Shown piece by piece: positions 1 to 8,796 of a DNA stretch of 64,000 bases; positions within the stretch are counted from its first letter, which is position 1, and every line of letters starts with the position of its first letter. The position numbers and the translations under genes were made by a program. This DNA comes from an uncultured beta proteobacterium. Lineage in GTDB: Bacteria > Pseudomonadota > Gammaproteobacteria > Burkholderiales > Burkholderiaceae_C. The notes beneath the pieces were generated by a model. The model did not search any database. It saw only the letters and a list, made by a program, of their open reading frames with translations, and was not told where the DNA came from. Where the stretch lies: positions 1 through 64,000 of the forward strand of contig CAIKVZ010000052.1 in assembly GCA_903830985.1 (NCBI GenBank), in the 5' to 3' direction.

Positions 1-497
1 GACTGACCTCGCCGGGCAAACTCGCTTTTGTGCAGTCGCTCGATGTCTGCGACCAAGTGCTTGCCTACGACGAACTCGAGCAGCTTGACCCGGGCGTGAA
101 GACGGCGTTCGTCGACATGTCGGGCAACCGCGCATTGATTGCGCGCGTGCACCGGCACCTGGGTGACAACATCGTGGACAGCGCCATGGTGGGGGCGACG
201 CACTGGGAATATACGCGCCAGGGCAACCCGCTGCCCGACGCCAATGACGCATCCCTGCCCGGCGCCAGGCCGGCCTTTTTCTTTGCCCCGACGCGCTTTG
301 CCAAGCGCGAAAAGGACTGGGGACCGGGCGTTGCCACGGTCCGGGCGTTCGAGGCCACGCAACGCATCGCCGCCAGCCTCGAGGGGCGCTTCCAGGTGTT
401 GCATCGGAACGGGCCCGAGGCCGTGGCCAGGAGCTACGCCGAAGTGATTGACAACACCCTGCCCCCTGAGGTGGGACTGATGCTTTCACTGCGCTAG
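1..497 (+). CDS. DUF2855 family protein, C-terminal part
   Basis: The reading frame is open from the first bases of the window, so the 5' end lies outside. About 164 residues are visible, and the frame continues upstream of the GTG at 30. The sequence resembles the C-terminal part of the DUF2855 family: a Rossmann-like stretch with FVDMSGN, then HLGDN and a VGATHWEYT segment. The biochemical function of the family is not established. A stop at 495-497 is followed after 19 nt by the sulfatase start, with GGAG between, so it is probably the upstream member of the sulfatase-SDR-GST operon. The family call is by recognition of conserved segments only. Confidence 0.7.
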   Translation, partial: LTSPGKLAFVQSLDVCDQVLAYDELEQLDPGVKTAFVDMSGNRALIARVHRHLGDNIVDSAMVGATHWEYTRQGNPLPDANDASLPGARPAFFFAPTRFAKREKDWGPGVATVRAFEATQRIAASLEGRFQVLHRNGPEAVARSYAEVIDNTLPPEVGLMLSLR

Positions 498-516
498 TAC
501 CAACGGAGACTCACGC

Positions 517-2178
517 ATGAAAATGAACAAGACTCTGACCATTGCCTTCGCCGTGCTGGCCGTGCTGGCAGTGGGCGTGTACGGCAGCCGCCAGCAGTTG
601 CTGCGCTATGGCTTGGGCTGGTACACCGACTTCCTTCATCCCCGCGACGCGAATCGGCCTGTGCCGTGGGCGCAGGGAGCAACGGCCGCGCTGCCGCCGG
701 GGCAGCGCCCGCCCAACATCATCGTGATCCTGGCCGACGACCTGGGCATCAACGACGTCAGCACGCATGGCGGTGGTCACACCAACGAGGGCGTGCCCAC
801 GCCGGCGATCGACGCCATAGCGCGCGAGGGCGTGCGCTTTGACCAGGGATACGCCGGCAGCGCGGTGTGCACGGTGTCGCGCGCCGCGCTCATGACCGGG
901 CGCTACCCCTGGCGCTTTGGCCTGGAGTTCACCCCGGTTCCGGGTCTGATGGGCAGGGTTCTGGAACGCTTCGACGCCGATGCCAAGCCGCTCTATCCCA
1001 TGGTCCTGCACCGCGACAAGATCGCCCAGGCGAAAGATTGGGACACCGGCGGGCTTCCGCGGTCGGAACAGACCATTGCCCAACTGCTCAAGCCCCAGGG
1101 CTACCACACCATCCATATTGGCAAATGGCACCTGGGAAATGCGCCGGAATTCCTGCCAAATTCCCACGGCTTTGACGAGAGCCTGAACATGGAAAGCGGT
1201 CTGTACCTGCCGGAGCACGACGCCAACGTGGTGAACGCCAAGCAGGACTTCGACCCGATTGACACCTTTCTCTGGTCCATCGTGCGTTTCGCCGTGAGCT
1301 TCAATGGCGGCCACTGGTTCGAACCAAACAAGTACCTGACCGACTACTTCACCGACGAGGCGGTGACGGCCATCAAACGCAATAAAGACCAGCCCTTCCT
1401 GCTGTACCTGGCGCACTGGGGCGTGCACACGCCGCTGCAGGCGAGCAAAGCCGACTACGACGCCCTGCCCAACATCCCGGACCACCGGCGCCGCGTCTAC
1501 GCCGCCATGGTGCGCTCCATCGACCGCAGCGTGGCCCGCGTGCTGAAGACGCTGCGCGAGGAAGGGTTGGAGGAGAACACCATCGTGATCTTCACCAGCG
1601 ACAACGGTGCGCCCGGCTACATCGGCATCCCCGACGTGAACAGCCCGTACCGCGGCTGGAAACTGACCTTCTTCCAGGGCGGTGTGCGCGTGCCCTATGT
1701 GGCCAAGTGGCCGGGCCATATTCCGCCCGGTACGCAGTACCAGCAGCCGGTCTCCAGCATCGACATCCTGCCCACGGTGCTGGCCGCGGCCGGGGTGAAG
1801 CTGCCCACGGACCGCGTCATCGACGGCGTGAACCTGCTGCCTTTCCTGAGCCCGGGCGCTCCCGCGCAGCCGCAGCGCCCGCTGTTCTGGCGCGACGGTC
1901 CCTACCGCGCGGTGCAGGACCAGGGATGGAAGCTGATCACATCGGTGCGACCCCGCAAGGACTGGCTGTTCAATCTGGGCAATGACCCGACCGAGAAGAG
2001 CAACCTGGCGGCAACGCAGCCCGAGCAACTGGCGCGCCTGCAGGCGCTGCTGAAAACGCACCATGCACAGATGCCGCCGCCCATGTGGGAGTCGTTCTTC
2101 GAGGCCCCCATCTTCATCGACAAGACGCTGGACCAGACGCACACGCCGCAAGACGAGTACGCCTACTGGTACAACTGA
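517..2178 (+). CDS. Membrane-anchored sulfatase (alkaline phosphatase superfamily)
   Basis: A 553-residue type I sulfatase, expected to hydrolyse sulfate esters. The N-terminus has a hydrophobic helix (residues 8-23) without an obvious cleavage site, suggesting an inner-membrane anchor with the catalytic domain in the periplasm. Visible active-site elements are the metal-binding D74-D75 in ILADDLG, C118 in CTVSRAALMTG (the residue normally converted to formylglycine), GKWHLG with K203 and H205, and TSDNGAPG. Val at +2 of the Cys motif departs from the usual C-x-(P/A)-S-R. Start chosen at 517 because GGAG lies 8 nt upstream; Met3 is an alternative. It sits between a DUF2855 gene and an SDR gene with short gaps. 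The substrate cannot be told from sequence. Confidence 0.9.
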   Translation: MKMNKTLTIAFAVLAVLAVGVYGSRQQLLRYGLGWYTDFLHPRDANRPVPWAQGATAALPPGQRPPNIIVILADDLGINDVSTHGGGHTNEGVPTPAIDAIAREGVRFDQGYAGSAVCTVSRAALMTGRYPWRFGLEFTPVPGLMGRVLERFDADAKPLYPMVLHRDKIAQAKDWDTGGLPRSEQTIAQLLKPQGYHTIHIGKWHLGNAPEFLPNSHGFDESLNMESGLYLPEHDANVVNAKQDFDPIDTFLWSIVRFAVSFNGGHWFEPNKYLTDYFTDEAVTAIKRNKDQPFLLYLAHWGVHTPLQASKADYDALPNIPDHRRRVYAAMVRSIDRSVARVLKTLREEGLEENTIVIFTSDNGAPGYIGIPDVNSPYRGWKLTFFQGGVRVPYVAKWPGHIPPGTQYQQPVSSIDILPTVLAAAGVKLPTDRVIDGVNLLPFLSPGAPAQPQRPLFWRDGPYRAVQDQGWKLITSVRPRKDWLFNLGNDPTEKSNLAATQPEQLARLQALLKTHHAQMPPPMWESFFEAPIFIDKTLDQTHTPQDEYAYWYN

Positions 2179-2190
2179 AGCCACTGAACC

Positions 2191-2940
2191 ATGCAAAAAA
2201 CCGTACTGATCACGGGCGCCTCGGCGGGCATAGGCCGCGCCCTGGCTTTTGAATTCGCCGCGCGCGGCTACCACCTGGGCTTGACCGCGCGGCGCGTCGA
2301 CCTGTTGCAGACGCTGCGCGACGAACTGCAGGCGCGCCACCCGGATGCAGCGCGGCGCATCGAGATCGGCGCGCTCGACGTGGACCAGGCGTCCCAGGTG
2401 GCGCCCACGCTGCAGGCGCTTTTTACTGCGCTGGGCGGCGTCGACATCGTGGTGGTGAACGCCGGCGTGAACCGCTTCACGCCCGTGGGCAAGGGGAAAC
2501 TGGAGGTCGCCACGGCGCTGATCCAGACCAACCTGATCGGCGCCATCGCCACCGTGGAGGCAGCGGTGGAGCACTTCGTCACGCGCGGCGGCGGCCAGGT
2601 GGTGGGCATCTCTTCCCTGGCCTCGCTGCAGGCCATACCGAAGCAAGGCGCCTACTGCGCCAGCAAGGCGGCTTTCTCGATGTACCTGGACGCGGCGCGC
2701 ATCGAACTCAAGCACAAGAACATCGCCGTGTGCGCCATCCTGCCCGGCTTTGTGCTGACCGACATCATGCCCAAGATGGAGAAATACCCGTTTGCCGTGA
2801 GCGCAGAAAAAGCCGCGAAAGAGATCGTCACCCTGGTGGAAAAGCGCAAGCCCCGCGGCATCGTTCCGGCCTGGCCCTGGCGCTGGCTGCGCCCGCTGCT
2901 GGGCCACTTCCCGGACGCGCTGTGGCGCAAGTTGGCCTGA
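2191..2940 (+). CDS. Short-chain dehydrogenase/reductase
   Basis: A 249-residue classical SDR, expected to be a cytoplasmic NAD(P)-dependent alcohol/ketone oxidoreductase. The N-terminus has the cofactor-binding TGASAGIG motif (residues 8-15), followed by NAG near residue 90 and the catalytic YCASK motif with an upstream Ser (GISSLASL). The C-terminus has a WPWRWLRPLLG segment often seen in SDRs acting on hydrophobic substrates. It starts 12 nt after the sulfatase stop and ends 8 nt before the GST-like gene, so it is almost certainly cotranscribed. A fossil start of a similar SDR is present at 13,996. Substrate unknown; an alcohol released by sulfate-ester cleavage is a reasonable guess. Confidence 0.9.
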   Translation: MQKTVLITGASAGIGRALAFEFAARGYHLGLTARRVDLLQTLRDELQARHPDAARRIEIGALDVDQASQVAPTLQALFTALGGVDIVVVNAGVNRFTPVGKGKLEVATALIQTNLIGAIATVEAAVEHFVTRGGGQVVGISSLASLQAIPKQGAYCASKAAFSMYLDAARIELKHKNIAVCAILPGFVLTDIMPKMEKYPFAVSAEKAAKEIVTLVEKRKPRGIVPAWPWRWLRPLLGHFPDALWRKLA

Positions 2941-2948
2941 GGAAATCA

Positions 2949-4064
2949 ATGAAAGACACCTACACGCTGTACGGCTGGCACCTGTCGTATTTCACCGGCA
3001 AGGCGCTGTGCTACCTGCGCTACAAGCGCGTGCCCTTTGTGCTCAGGGACGTGGACATGTACACGCTGCTGCGCCGCATCCGGCGCAAGACCGGCGCTGT
3101 GGTAATGCCGGTGATGGTGACGCCACAGGGCGAGTGGATACAGGATTCGAGCGTCATCATCGACCACATCGAGGCGCGCTTTCCCGATTCGCTCGTCCTG
3201 CCGGACACGCCGGTGCAGCGCTTTGCGGCCTCGCTGCTCGAGGCCTGGGGCGACGAGTGGTGGATTCCCATGGCCATGCACACGCGCTGGAGCTATCCCG
3301 AAAACTACGCCTTGTTCGAACACGACGCGGGCAGCGCCCTGCTGCCCTTCATGCCAGGCTTCGTGCAGCGCATGGCGGTGCGCAAGGTGGCGGGCAGGCT
3401 GCGCGCCATGCTGCATTCCGTGGGCGTGCGTCCCGAGCAGTTTGCCGTGATGGACGCCTGGATGGCACAGACGCTGGACCAGCTGGACCGGCACTTTGCG
3501 CAGCAGCCATTCCTGCTCGGCGCGCACCCCACCGTGGCTGACTTCGGCCTGGTGGGCAGCCTTTACGGCCACCAGGGGCGCGACCCCTGGCCGGCACGCG
3601 AACTGGTGGCACCGCGCCCACACCTGCGCGCCTGGATCGACCGCATGGCGCAGCCGCAGGACGGCAGCCTTGCCGCCAGTCCCTTGCTCGCCGATGACCG
3701 CATCGCGCCCACGCTGGAGCCCGTGCTGCGCGCCATCTTTGCCGAGTTTGTGCCGCTGCTGCAGGGCATCAACGCGCAGGTGAAAGCCCTGCTGCCTCAA
3801 CTGGCACCCGGGCGGCCCCTGCCGCGCACACTGAAGGACGTGGAGGTCCCCATGGGTGGCGGACGCTTTCTCCGCGCCGCCATTCCCTACACGCTGTGGA
3901 TGGCACAAAGGACCCTGGACCTGTACCGCGCCATGACGCCGGATGAGCAAGCCAAGGTGCGCGACTGGCTGAGCGCGCTTGGCGGCGAGGCCTTGCTGGC
4001 GCTGGACATTGCGCGCCTGCGCCGCGCCGGTTTGCGGGTCATCCCCGAAAGCTCGGCCGCATGA
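2949..4064 (+). CDS. Glutathione S-transferase-like protein with C-terminal extension
   Basis: A 371-residue protein whose first 80 residues form a thioredoxin-fold GST N-terminal domain (LSYFTGKALCYLRYK, then the DSSVIIDHIE glutathione-recognition segment) and whose middle is a helical GST C-domain (QQPFLLGAHPTVADFGLVG). About 100 further residues make it longer than typical GSTs of 200-230. It is a paralogue of the protein encoded at 12,556, sharing the extension. Start placed at 2949 rather than at the upstream in-frame Met at 2730, which lies inside the SDR gene. The stop overlaps the next start in ATGA. Probably glutathione-dependent, but the catalytic reaction is not identifiable. Confidence 0.8.
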   Translation: MKDTYTLYGWHLSYFTGKALCYLRYKRVPFVLRDVDMYTLLRRIRRKTGAVVMPVMVTPQGEWIQDSSVIIDHIEARFPDSLVLPDTPVQRFAASLLEAWGDEWWIPMAMHTRWSYPENYALFEHDAGSALLPFMPGFVQRMAVRKVAGRLRAMLHSVGVRPEQFAVMDAWMAQTLDQLDRHFAQQPFLLGAHPTVADFGLVGSLYGHQGRDPWPARELVAPRPHLRAWIDRMAQPQDGSLAASPLLADDRIAPTLEPVLRAIFAEFVPLLQGINAQVKALLPQLAPGRPLPRTLKDVEVPMGGGRFLRAAIPYTLWMAQRTLDLYRAMTPDEQAKVRDWLSALGGEALLALDIARLRRAGLRVIPESSAA

Positions 4065-5431
4065 AATTCGGCGCAGCAAGCTGGCGCAGATGGCTGCTCG
4101 CGGCGCTGCTGCCGGTGCTGCTCATCGCTGCAGTGCTGGCGCTTCAGGCCGGGCACATCAAGGGGGTGGCGCAGGCCTATTTGTTCGGCTATCCGCTGGT
4201 GATCATGGATGTGACGCGGGCCAACGCGGCGCTCACGCTGGGGCCGCCAAATCAGCTGCAGCGCGTGCGGCGTTTTCCCGACGCCGATTTTCACGAAGTG
4301 GTGCGGCCCAATGTCGACACCTTGTACACCACGGCCTTCATCAGCCTGGAGCAGCCGCACGTTTTCGAGATGGCGGCGAACGATGCGCGCTACGAGGTCA
4401 TGCCCTTCATGAACGCCTGGACCGATGTCTTCGCTGCACCGGGGACACGCAGCACGGGGACTCAAGGCGGACGCTTCCTGCTGGTGGGGCCGCAATGGCA
4501 CGGGCCCATGCCTGCGGGTCTGACGCTGCTGCGTTCCAGCACCACCATGGTGTGGCTTATAGGGCGCACGCAGACGAATGGTGCGTCCGACTACGCCATC
4601 GTTCATGGGCTGCAGGACGGGCTGCGCCTGCGCTCGCTGGCCGCCTGGCAGGCCGGGCTGGAGGACGCGCCCGTGGCGTGGCAAGCTGCGGCGGTGAAGC
4701 CGGCGCCGGCGATCGAGCAAATGAAGGCCATGCCGACCGAGGAATTCTTCATCCGGCTGGCGCTGCTGATGAAGCAGAACCCGCCCCACGCGGCCGACAC
4801 CCCGATGCTGGCCAAGTTGGCAAGCCTGGGCCTGGCGCCGGGTCAGCCACCGCAATGGGGCCTGCTGGAGCGCGGCAGCGCGGCCCTGGGACGCGCGCTG
4901 GCCGACTTCGGCGTGGCGCGCGAACTGGCCCAGCCGCGCAACCTGGTGCGCGGCTGGTCGACCCCGCCCGCCACGCTGGGTCAGTACGGCACGGACTACG
5001 CCACGCGTGCGGCCGTGGCCATGGTGGGCCTGGGCGCGAATCTGCCGCAGGACGCGATCTATCCCAACACCCGCGTCGACAGCACGGGTCAGCTGCTCGA
5101 CGGCAGCCACCGCTATGCGCTGCACTTCAAGGCCAGCGAACTGCCGCCGGTGAACGCCTTCTGGTCGCTCACGGCCTACGACGCGCACGACTTCTTCATC
5201 GCGAACCCGCTGCAGCGTTATGCGCTGGGGGATCGAGATCCACTGGTCTACAACGCCGACGGTTCGCTGGACCTGGTCCTGCAGGCGCAGCCACCCTCTG
5301 CGGACAGGGAGCCCAACTGGTTGCCGGTGCAGGCGGGAGAACCCTTTTTGCTGAACGCCCGGCTCTACTGGCCCAAGGCGGCGGCGCTGGACGGCCGTTG
5401 GGGCATGCCCGCGGTGCAGCGCCTCGACTGA
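4061..5431 (+). CDS. DUF1254/DUF1214 domain protein, membrane-anchored
   Basis: A 456-residue protein with an N-terminal hydrophobic segment (about residues 8-26), then the DUF1254 domain (YPLVIMDVTRAN, VVRPNVDTLYT, VMPFMNAWTDVF) and a C-terminal DUF1214 region (FWSLTAYDAHDFFIANP, then QAQPPSADREPNWLP). The two domains commonly occur together in exported proteins of unknown biochemical function. The start overlaps the stop of the GST-like gene by 4 nt (ATGA), indicating translational coupling. It is the last gene of the plus-strand operon and ends 3 nt from the convergent TetR gene. Family call is firm; role in the cluster is unknown. Confidence 0.85.
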   Translation: MKFGAASWRRWLLAALLPVLLIAAVLALQAGHIKGVAQAYLFGYPLVIMDVTRANAALTLGPPNQLQRVRRFPDADFHEVVRPNVDTLYTTAFISLEQPHVFEMAANDARYEVMPFMNAWTDVFAAPGTRSTGTQGGRFLLVGPQWHGPMPAGLTLLRSSTTMVWLIGRTQTNGASDYAIVHGLQDGLRLRSLAAWQAGLEDAPVAWQAAAVKPAPAIEQMKAMPTEEFFIRLALLMKQNPPHAADTPMLAKLASLGLAPGQPPQWGLLERGSAALGRALADFGVARELAQPRNLVRGWSTPPATLGQYGTDYATRAAVAMVGLGANLPQDAIYPNTRVDSTGQLLDGSHRYALHFKASELPPVNAFWSLTAYDAHDFFIANPLQRYALGDRDPLVYNADGSLDLVLQAQPPSADREPNWLPVQAGEPFLLNARLYWPKAAALDGRWGMPAVQRLD

Positions 5432-5434
5432 GGT

Positions 5435-6094
5435 TCAGCGCCTGGGCGCGCGCACGGCCTTGGGCGGCGCCTGGTCGTGGATCAGGTAACGGGTGATGAT
5501 GCCCTTGAGGAATTCCTTGGCCTGCGGCGGACTCGACGGGCGGCTCAGCGCCTGGTTGCTGCCGACGATGGCGAGGTAGAACAGCGTGGCCAGTTCGGCC
5601 GCGGTCTGGGCGTTGCCGGTGAGACGCTGGAACTGGCTCTCGAACAGTTTCATGCGCGCCTTGTCGACGTCGATCAGCATCCTGGCCACCGCCGCGTCGC
5701 GCCGCCCCAGGCCGCGCAAGGCGAGCTCGAAACGCATGTTCTTCAGATCGACCCCGGCGTGCGCCAGCGCCGTTTCCAGCAGGCGCTCGAGGTCGTCCTG
5801 GGGCTTGCCGGTGGCGCTTTTCTGGATGGCCTGATCGAGCTCTTCCTCGCGTCCTTTCCAGCGCGCCAGCAGCGCCGCGAGCAGTTCCGCATGGTCCGTG
5901 AAGTGCCAGTAAAAACTGCCGCGCGTCACGCCCAGCGTGTCGGCAATGGTGAGCACGCGCAGCTTGTCAAAGCCGCCTTCGACCACCGCCTGAAAGGCCG
6001 CGTCCAGCCAGTCATCGCGCGTGAGGCGCGGCGTGTCCAGCGGCTTGCGCGTCTTGCGCGCCGGCGCTCTTGAAGTCTTCTTTTTTTCCGGCAT
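5435..6094 (-). CDS. TetR/AcrR family transcriptional regulator
   Basis: A 219-residue repressor-type regulator. The N-terminus is basic (MPEKKKTSRAPARKTRK), followed by a TetR helix-turn-helix (ADTLGVTRGSFYWHF, about residues 45-60) and a helical ligand-binding domain. The start was placed at 6094 because AAAGAGG lies just upstream of that ATG; the frame extends to 6178 without a better site. It is convergent with the DUF1254 gene and divergent from the SphA-type gene, whose promoter region has several inverted repeats. The placement suggests autoregulation and control of the sulfatase-containing operons. The effector is unknown. Confidence 0.88.
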   Translation of the reverse strand: MPEKKKTSRAPARKTRKPLDTPRLTRDDWLDAAFQAVVEGGFDKLRVLTIADTLGVTRGSFYWHFTDHAELLAALLARWKGREEELDQAIQKSATGKPQDDLERLLETALAHAGVDLKNMRFELALRGLGRRDAAVARMLIDVDKARMKLFESQFQRLTGNAQTAAELATLFYLAIVGSNQALSRPSSPPQAKEFLKGIITRYLIHDQAPPKAVRAPRR

Positions 6095-6163
6095 GTTGTG
6101 CCTCTTTCCATGCGCGGGACTTATTCGGTCCGCGCATATGCATAGTGAAAACCCTGCCAAATG

Positions 6164-6213
6164 AATGTAGTCAGACATGCTACATTGAGCATGTCAGTAC
6201 ACAAGTGTATTGA
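6164..6213 (+). promoter_or_regulatory. Putative promoter and TetR-type operator for the SphA operon
   Basis: A sigma70-like promoter can be read as TTGAGC (6185-6190), a 17-nt spacer and TATTGA (6208-6213). Three inverted repeats overlap it: AATGTAG-N9-CTACATT (6164-6170/6180-6186), ACATGC-N8-GCATGT (6175-6180/6189-6194) and TACAC-AA-GTGTA (6198-6209). The last covers the spacer and reaches the -10, a good repressor position. The intergenic region is shared with the divergent TetR gene. Confidence 0.45.
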
Positions 6214-6282
6214 GGATAACAGAAGAACCCGCACGCACTGACCTTCCCGCGCCCAAAGCAGCCAACCCATAGGAAAGAGACC

Positions 6283-7461
6283 ATGAAGCACCACGCCGAT
6301 CAAAGCCGATTCCGCCTGACGATTCTCCACACGGCCCTGGGGCTTGCGCTGACTGCCGGCGCCATGCATGCCCAGGCCAGCGAAGGCTTCCGCTCGCGCC
6401 AGTCGCCGGTGGGCGCCTTTGGCGGCGAAATCGCCGCACCTGCGGACAACCCCGGGCTCTTCGGCACGGCCATCCTGACCTACGCGCAAATTTACGACGT
6501 GGTCGACGGCAATGGCAACCCCATCGCGCTGTCCGCCAAGACCCTGTCGCTGCCCACGGCCGGCCCCACCGGCGGCGCCCTGCCCAGCGGAACTTTTGCG
6601 CTGAATGTGCCGGCGGGCACCATCGCCTTCAACCAGAACCAGACCCAGCTCAACCTGATGGGCGGCTACCTGACACAGGACATGTACGCTGACGGGCGCA
6701 TCGCCTTGGCGGTGAACGTGCCGCTCATCAAGCAGACCCGCACCTTCACTGCGGTCCAGCCGCTCGGCACGGTGTCGCCCACGCCCGGCGCGGCCCTGCC
6801 CGCAGCACTGCGCGGTGCCATCACGGCCGTGGCGAATGCGGTCAATACCCAGGTGCAGGCCGCCGTGGCGGCGCAGGCGGCAACGCAAAACGCCGAGGTC
6901 TCCGGCCTGGGCGACACCGAGCTGTCCGTGGTCTGGGTGCGGCACAAGGACCGGCTGAAGGTGGCCGCCGGCGTTTCGCTGTTTGTGCCCACAGGTTCCT
7001 ACGACAAGGACCGCGGACCCAACCCCGGCTTCGGCAACTTCTACACCCTGCGGCCCGGCGTGGCCGTGACCTATGCGCTGAACCCGAACCATACCGACAC
7101 GGCGGCCTGGGACGCCGGCGTGACCGTGGCCGGTCGCGTGTCTTTCGGCATGAACAGCACGAACAAGGACACGAATTACCGCAGCGGAAATTTCGTCTAC
7201 ACCGAGCTTGGCATCGTCAAGGTCATGGGCAATTTCGCCTTCGGCGCCAACCTGCTGTCCACCCTGCAGGTGAGCGGCGACAAGGGCACGGGCGCGGCCT
7301 TTGACGGCAATTACTACGAGACCTATGGCTTCGGTCCCTTCCTGTCGTACAAACTGCCCGGCAAGGACGCCGGTTTCAACCTGCAGATCAGCGACAACTT
7401 CGGCGGGCGCAATGCGCAGGTCGTGCGCGCTGCGCAACTGCGCTTCGTCAAGGCCTGGTAG
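6283..7461 (+). CDS. SphA / phenol MetA-type outer-membrane protein
   Basis: A 392-residue exported protein with a signal peptide ending near AMHAQA (about residue 32) and a beta-rich body ending in an aromatic residue (FVKAW), typical of outer-membrane barrels. The pattern (EGFRSRQSPVGAFGGEI early, GAFGANLL and SYKLPGKDAGFNLQ late) fits the SphA / MetA-pathway-of-phenol-degradation transporter family, whose members are linked to uptake of hydrophobic aromatic or steroid-like compounds. AGGAAAG lies 7 nt before the ATG. It is first in the operon that continues with the DsbA-fold protein 9 nt downstream. A mid-protein Ala-rich stretch near residues 165-205 is unusual. Substrate not known. Confidence 0.75.
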   Translation: MKHHADQSRFRLTILHTALGLALTAGAMHAQASEGFRSRQSPVGAFGGEIAAPADNPGLFGTAILTYAQIYDVVDGNGNPIALSAKTLSLPTAGPTGGALPSGTFALNVPAGTIAFNQNQTQLNLMGGYLTQDMYADGRIALAVNVPLIKQTRTFTAVQPLGTVSPTPGAALPAALRGAITAVANAVNTQVQAAVAAQAATQNAEVSGLGDTELSVVWVRHKDRLKVAAGVSLFVPTGSYDKDRGPNPGFGNFYTLRPGVAVTYALNPNHTDTAAWDAGVTVAGRVSFGMNSTNKDTNYRSGNFVYTELGIVKVMGNFAFGANLLSTLQVSGDKGTGAAFDGNYYETYGFGPFLSYKLPGKDAGFNLQISDNFGGRNAQVVRAAQLRFVKAW

Positions 7462-7470
7462 CCTCGAGAC

Positions 7471-8784
7471 GTGTCGCTCAGCAGCCTGCTGATGCCGGCG
7501 ATCAGCCAGCGTCTGCTTTCCCGGGAGCGCTTGCTGGCGCGGCGCGCCAGCGCCGAGCGCAGCCGACGCCAGCGCGGTGAGCGCCATCAACTGCATTACT
7601 TCCATCAGGTAGACGACCCCTACAGCGCGCTGCTCGCCGGCCAGTTGCTCAGGCTGCTGGCGCGCTATGACGTCGACATCATTCCCCACATCGTGCCGCC
7701 CCCGACGAATGCGGCCGCACCCGAGAGAGCACGCTTGAGGGACTACAGCCGCACGGACGCAGAGTTGCTGGCGCGGCGCTTTGCGCTGGACGACACGCGT
7801 ACCCTGATCCCACCCGATGCACAGGCACTGCAGCGCGCCACAGCCCTGCTGGTGGGCGCCGCGGCCGACGGTCATTTTTTCGAGCTCGCCGGTCCTCTGT
7901 CGGCCGCCCTGTGGCGGGGCGGGGCAACGCCCGCCGGCGACGAGCTGAACGGCCCATCGGGGCGCGCTGCCAGTGAGTCAGAAGTCACCAGCCACCTGTT
8001 GGCCTCGGGCACCCTGCGCGAGCGCTGGGGCCACTACCTGGGCGCCACGCTGTACTACGGTGGCGAGTGGTACTGGGGCATCGACCGCCTGCACCACCTG
8101 GAGCGGCGCCTGCAGCAACTCGGTGCGGCGCGCCCCGGCATCAGCGATCTGATGTTTGCCCCCGGCGACGATTGGCAGGCGCCGCCGCAGGGCCTGCATC
8201 CTGCGCCCATCGATTTCTTCTTTTCGATGCGCAGCCCCTATTCGGCGATCGTGGCGCCGCGCGTGTTCGCACTGGGTCACTGCAGCGGCGCACCGGTGCG
8301 CCTGCGCTATGTGCTGCCCATGGTGATGCGCGGCCTGCCCGTGCCGCGCAGCAAGCGCGCCTACATCGCCCTGGACGCAGCGCGCGAGGCCTTCGTGCGC
8401 GGCACTCCCTTCGGCCGCCTCAACGACCCGGTGGGGCGACCGACCGAGCGTGGCCTGGCCCTCATGCCCCTGGCCGAAAGCCTGGGCCGGGGCGAGGACT
8501 ACGTCCTGTCCTTCATGCACGGTGTCTGGGCCCAGGGCCTGGACGCGGGCAGCGATCGCGGCCTGCGAACCATCGCCCAGCGCGCCGGCCTGCCCTGGGA
8601 TCAGTGCCGCCAAGCCCTGCAGGACGAGGCCTGGCGCGCCACTGCTGAAACCAATCGCCAAGCCCTGTTCGACCTGGGGCTGTGGGGTGTGCCCTCGTTT
8701 CGCGTGCACGACACCGCCGTCTGGGGCCAGGACCGTTTATGGGCGCTGCAGGATGCCTTGCTCGCCGGCACACCCACTCCTTGA
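7471..8784 (+). CDS. Tandem DsbA-fold / 2-hydroxychromene-2-carboxylate isomerase-like protein
   Basis: A 437-residue protein with GTG start. Two thioredoxin-like DsbA-fold units are recognisable: a divergent one (LHYFHQVDDPYSALLAGQLL, about residues 41-60) and a better conserved one (PIDFFFSMRSPYSAIV, about 245-260, ending GVPSFRVHDTAVWGQDRL). The second unit has the SPYS segment and the VPSF...WGQDRL ending of HCCA isomerase/kappa-class GST enzymes, which use glutathione and act in aromatic ring degradation. No CxxC disulfide motif is seen, so disulfide exchange is unlikely. It lies in the SphA-sulfatase operon. The exact reaction is uncertain. Confidence 0.75.
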   Translation: MSLSSLLMPAISQRLLSRERLLARRASAERSRRQRGERHQLHYFHQVDDPYSALLAGQLLRLLARYDVDIIPHIVPPPTNAAAPERARLRDYSRTDAELLARRFALDDTRTLIPPDAQALQRATALLVGAAADGHFFELAGPLSAALWRGGATPAGDELNGPSGRAASESEVTSHLLASGTLRERWGHYLGATLYYGGEWYWGIDRLHHLERRLQQLGAARPGISDLMFAPGDDWQAPPQGLHPAPIDFFFSMRSPYSAIVAPRVFALGHCSGAPVRLRYVLPMVMRGLPVPRSKRAYIALDAAREAFVRGTPFGRLNDPVGRPTERGLALMPLAESLGRGEDYVLSFMHGVWAQGLDAGSDRGLRTIAQRAGLPWDQCRQALQDEAWRATAETNRQALFDLGLWGVPSFRVHDTAVWGQDRLWALQDALLAGTPTP

Positions 8785-8796
8785 AGAAAGAAAACC

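Noticed and set aside
511-2949. 812-codon antisense frame opposite the first sulfatase and SDR
   Set aside because: Same GC-bias artefact; composition is His/Gln/Arg/Val-rich with no family motif, while the plus strand encodes clear enzymes.
6121-7875. 584-codon antisense frame over the SphA-type gene
   Set aside because: No domain, artefactual composition, overlaps a gene with signal peptide and outer-membrane C-terminus.
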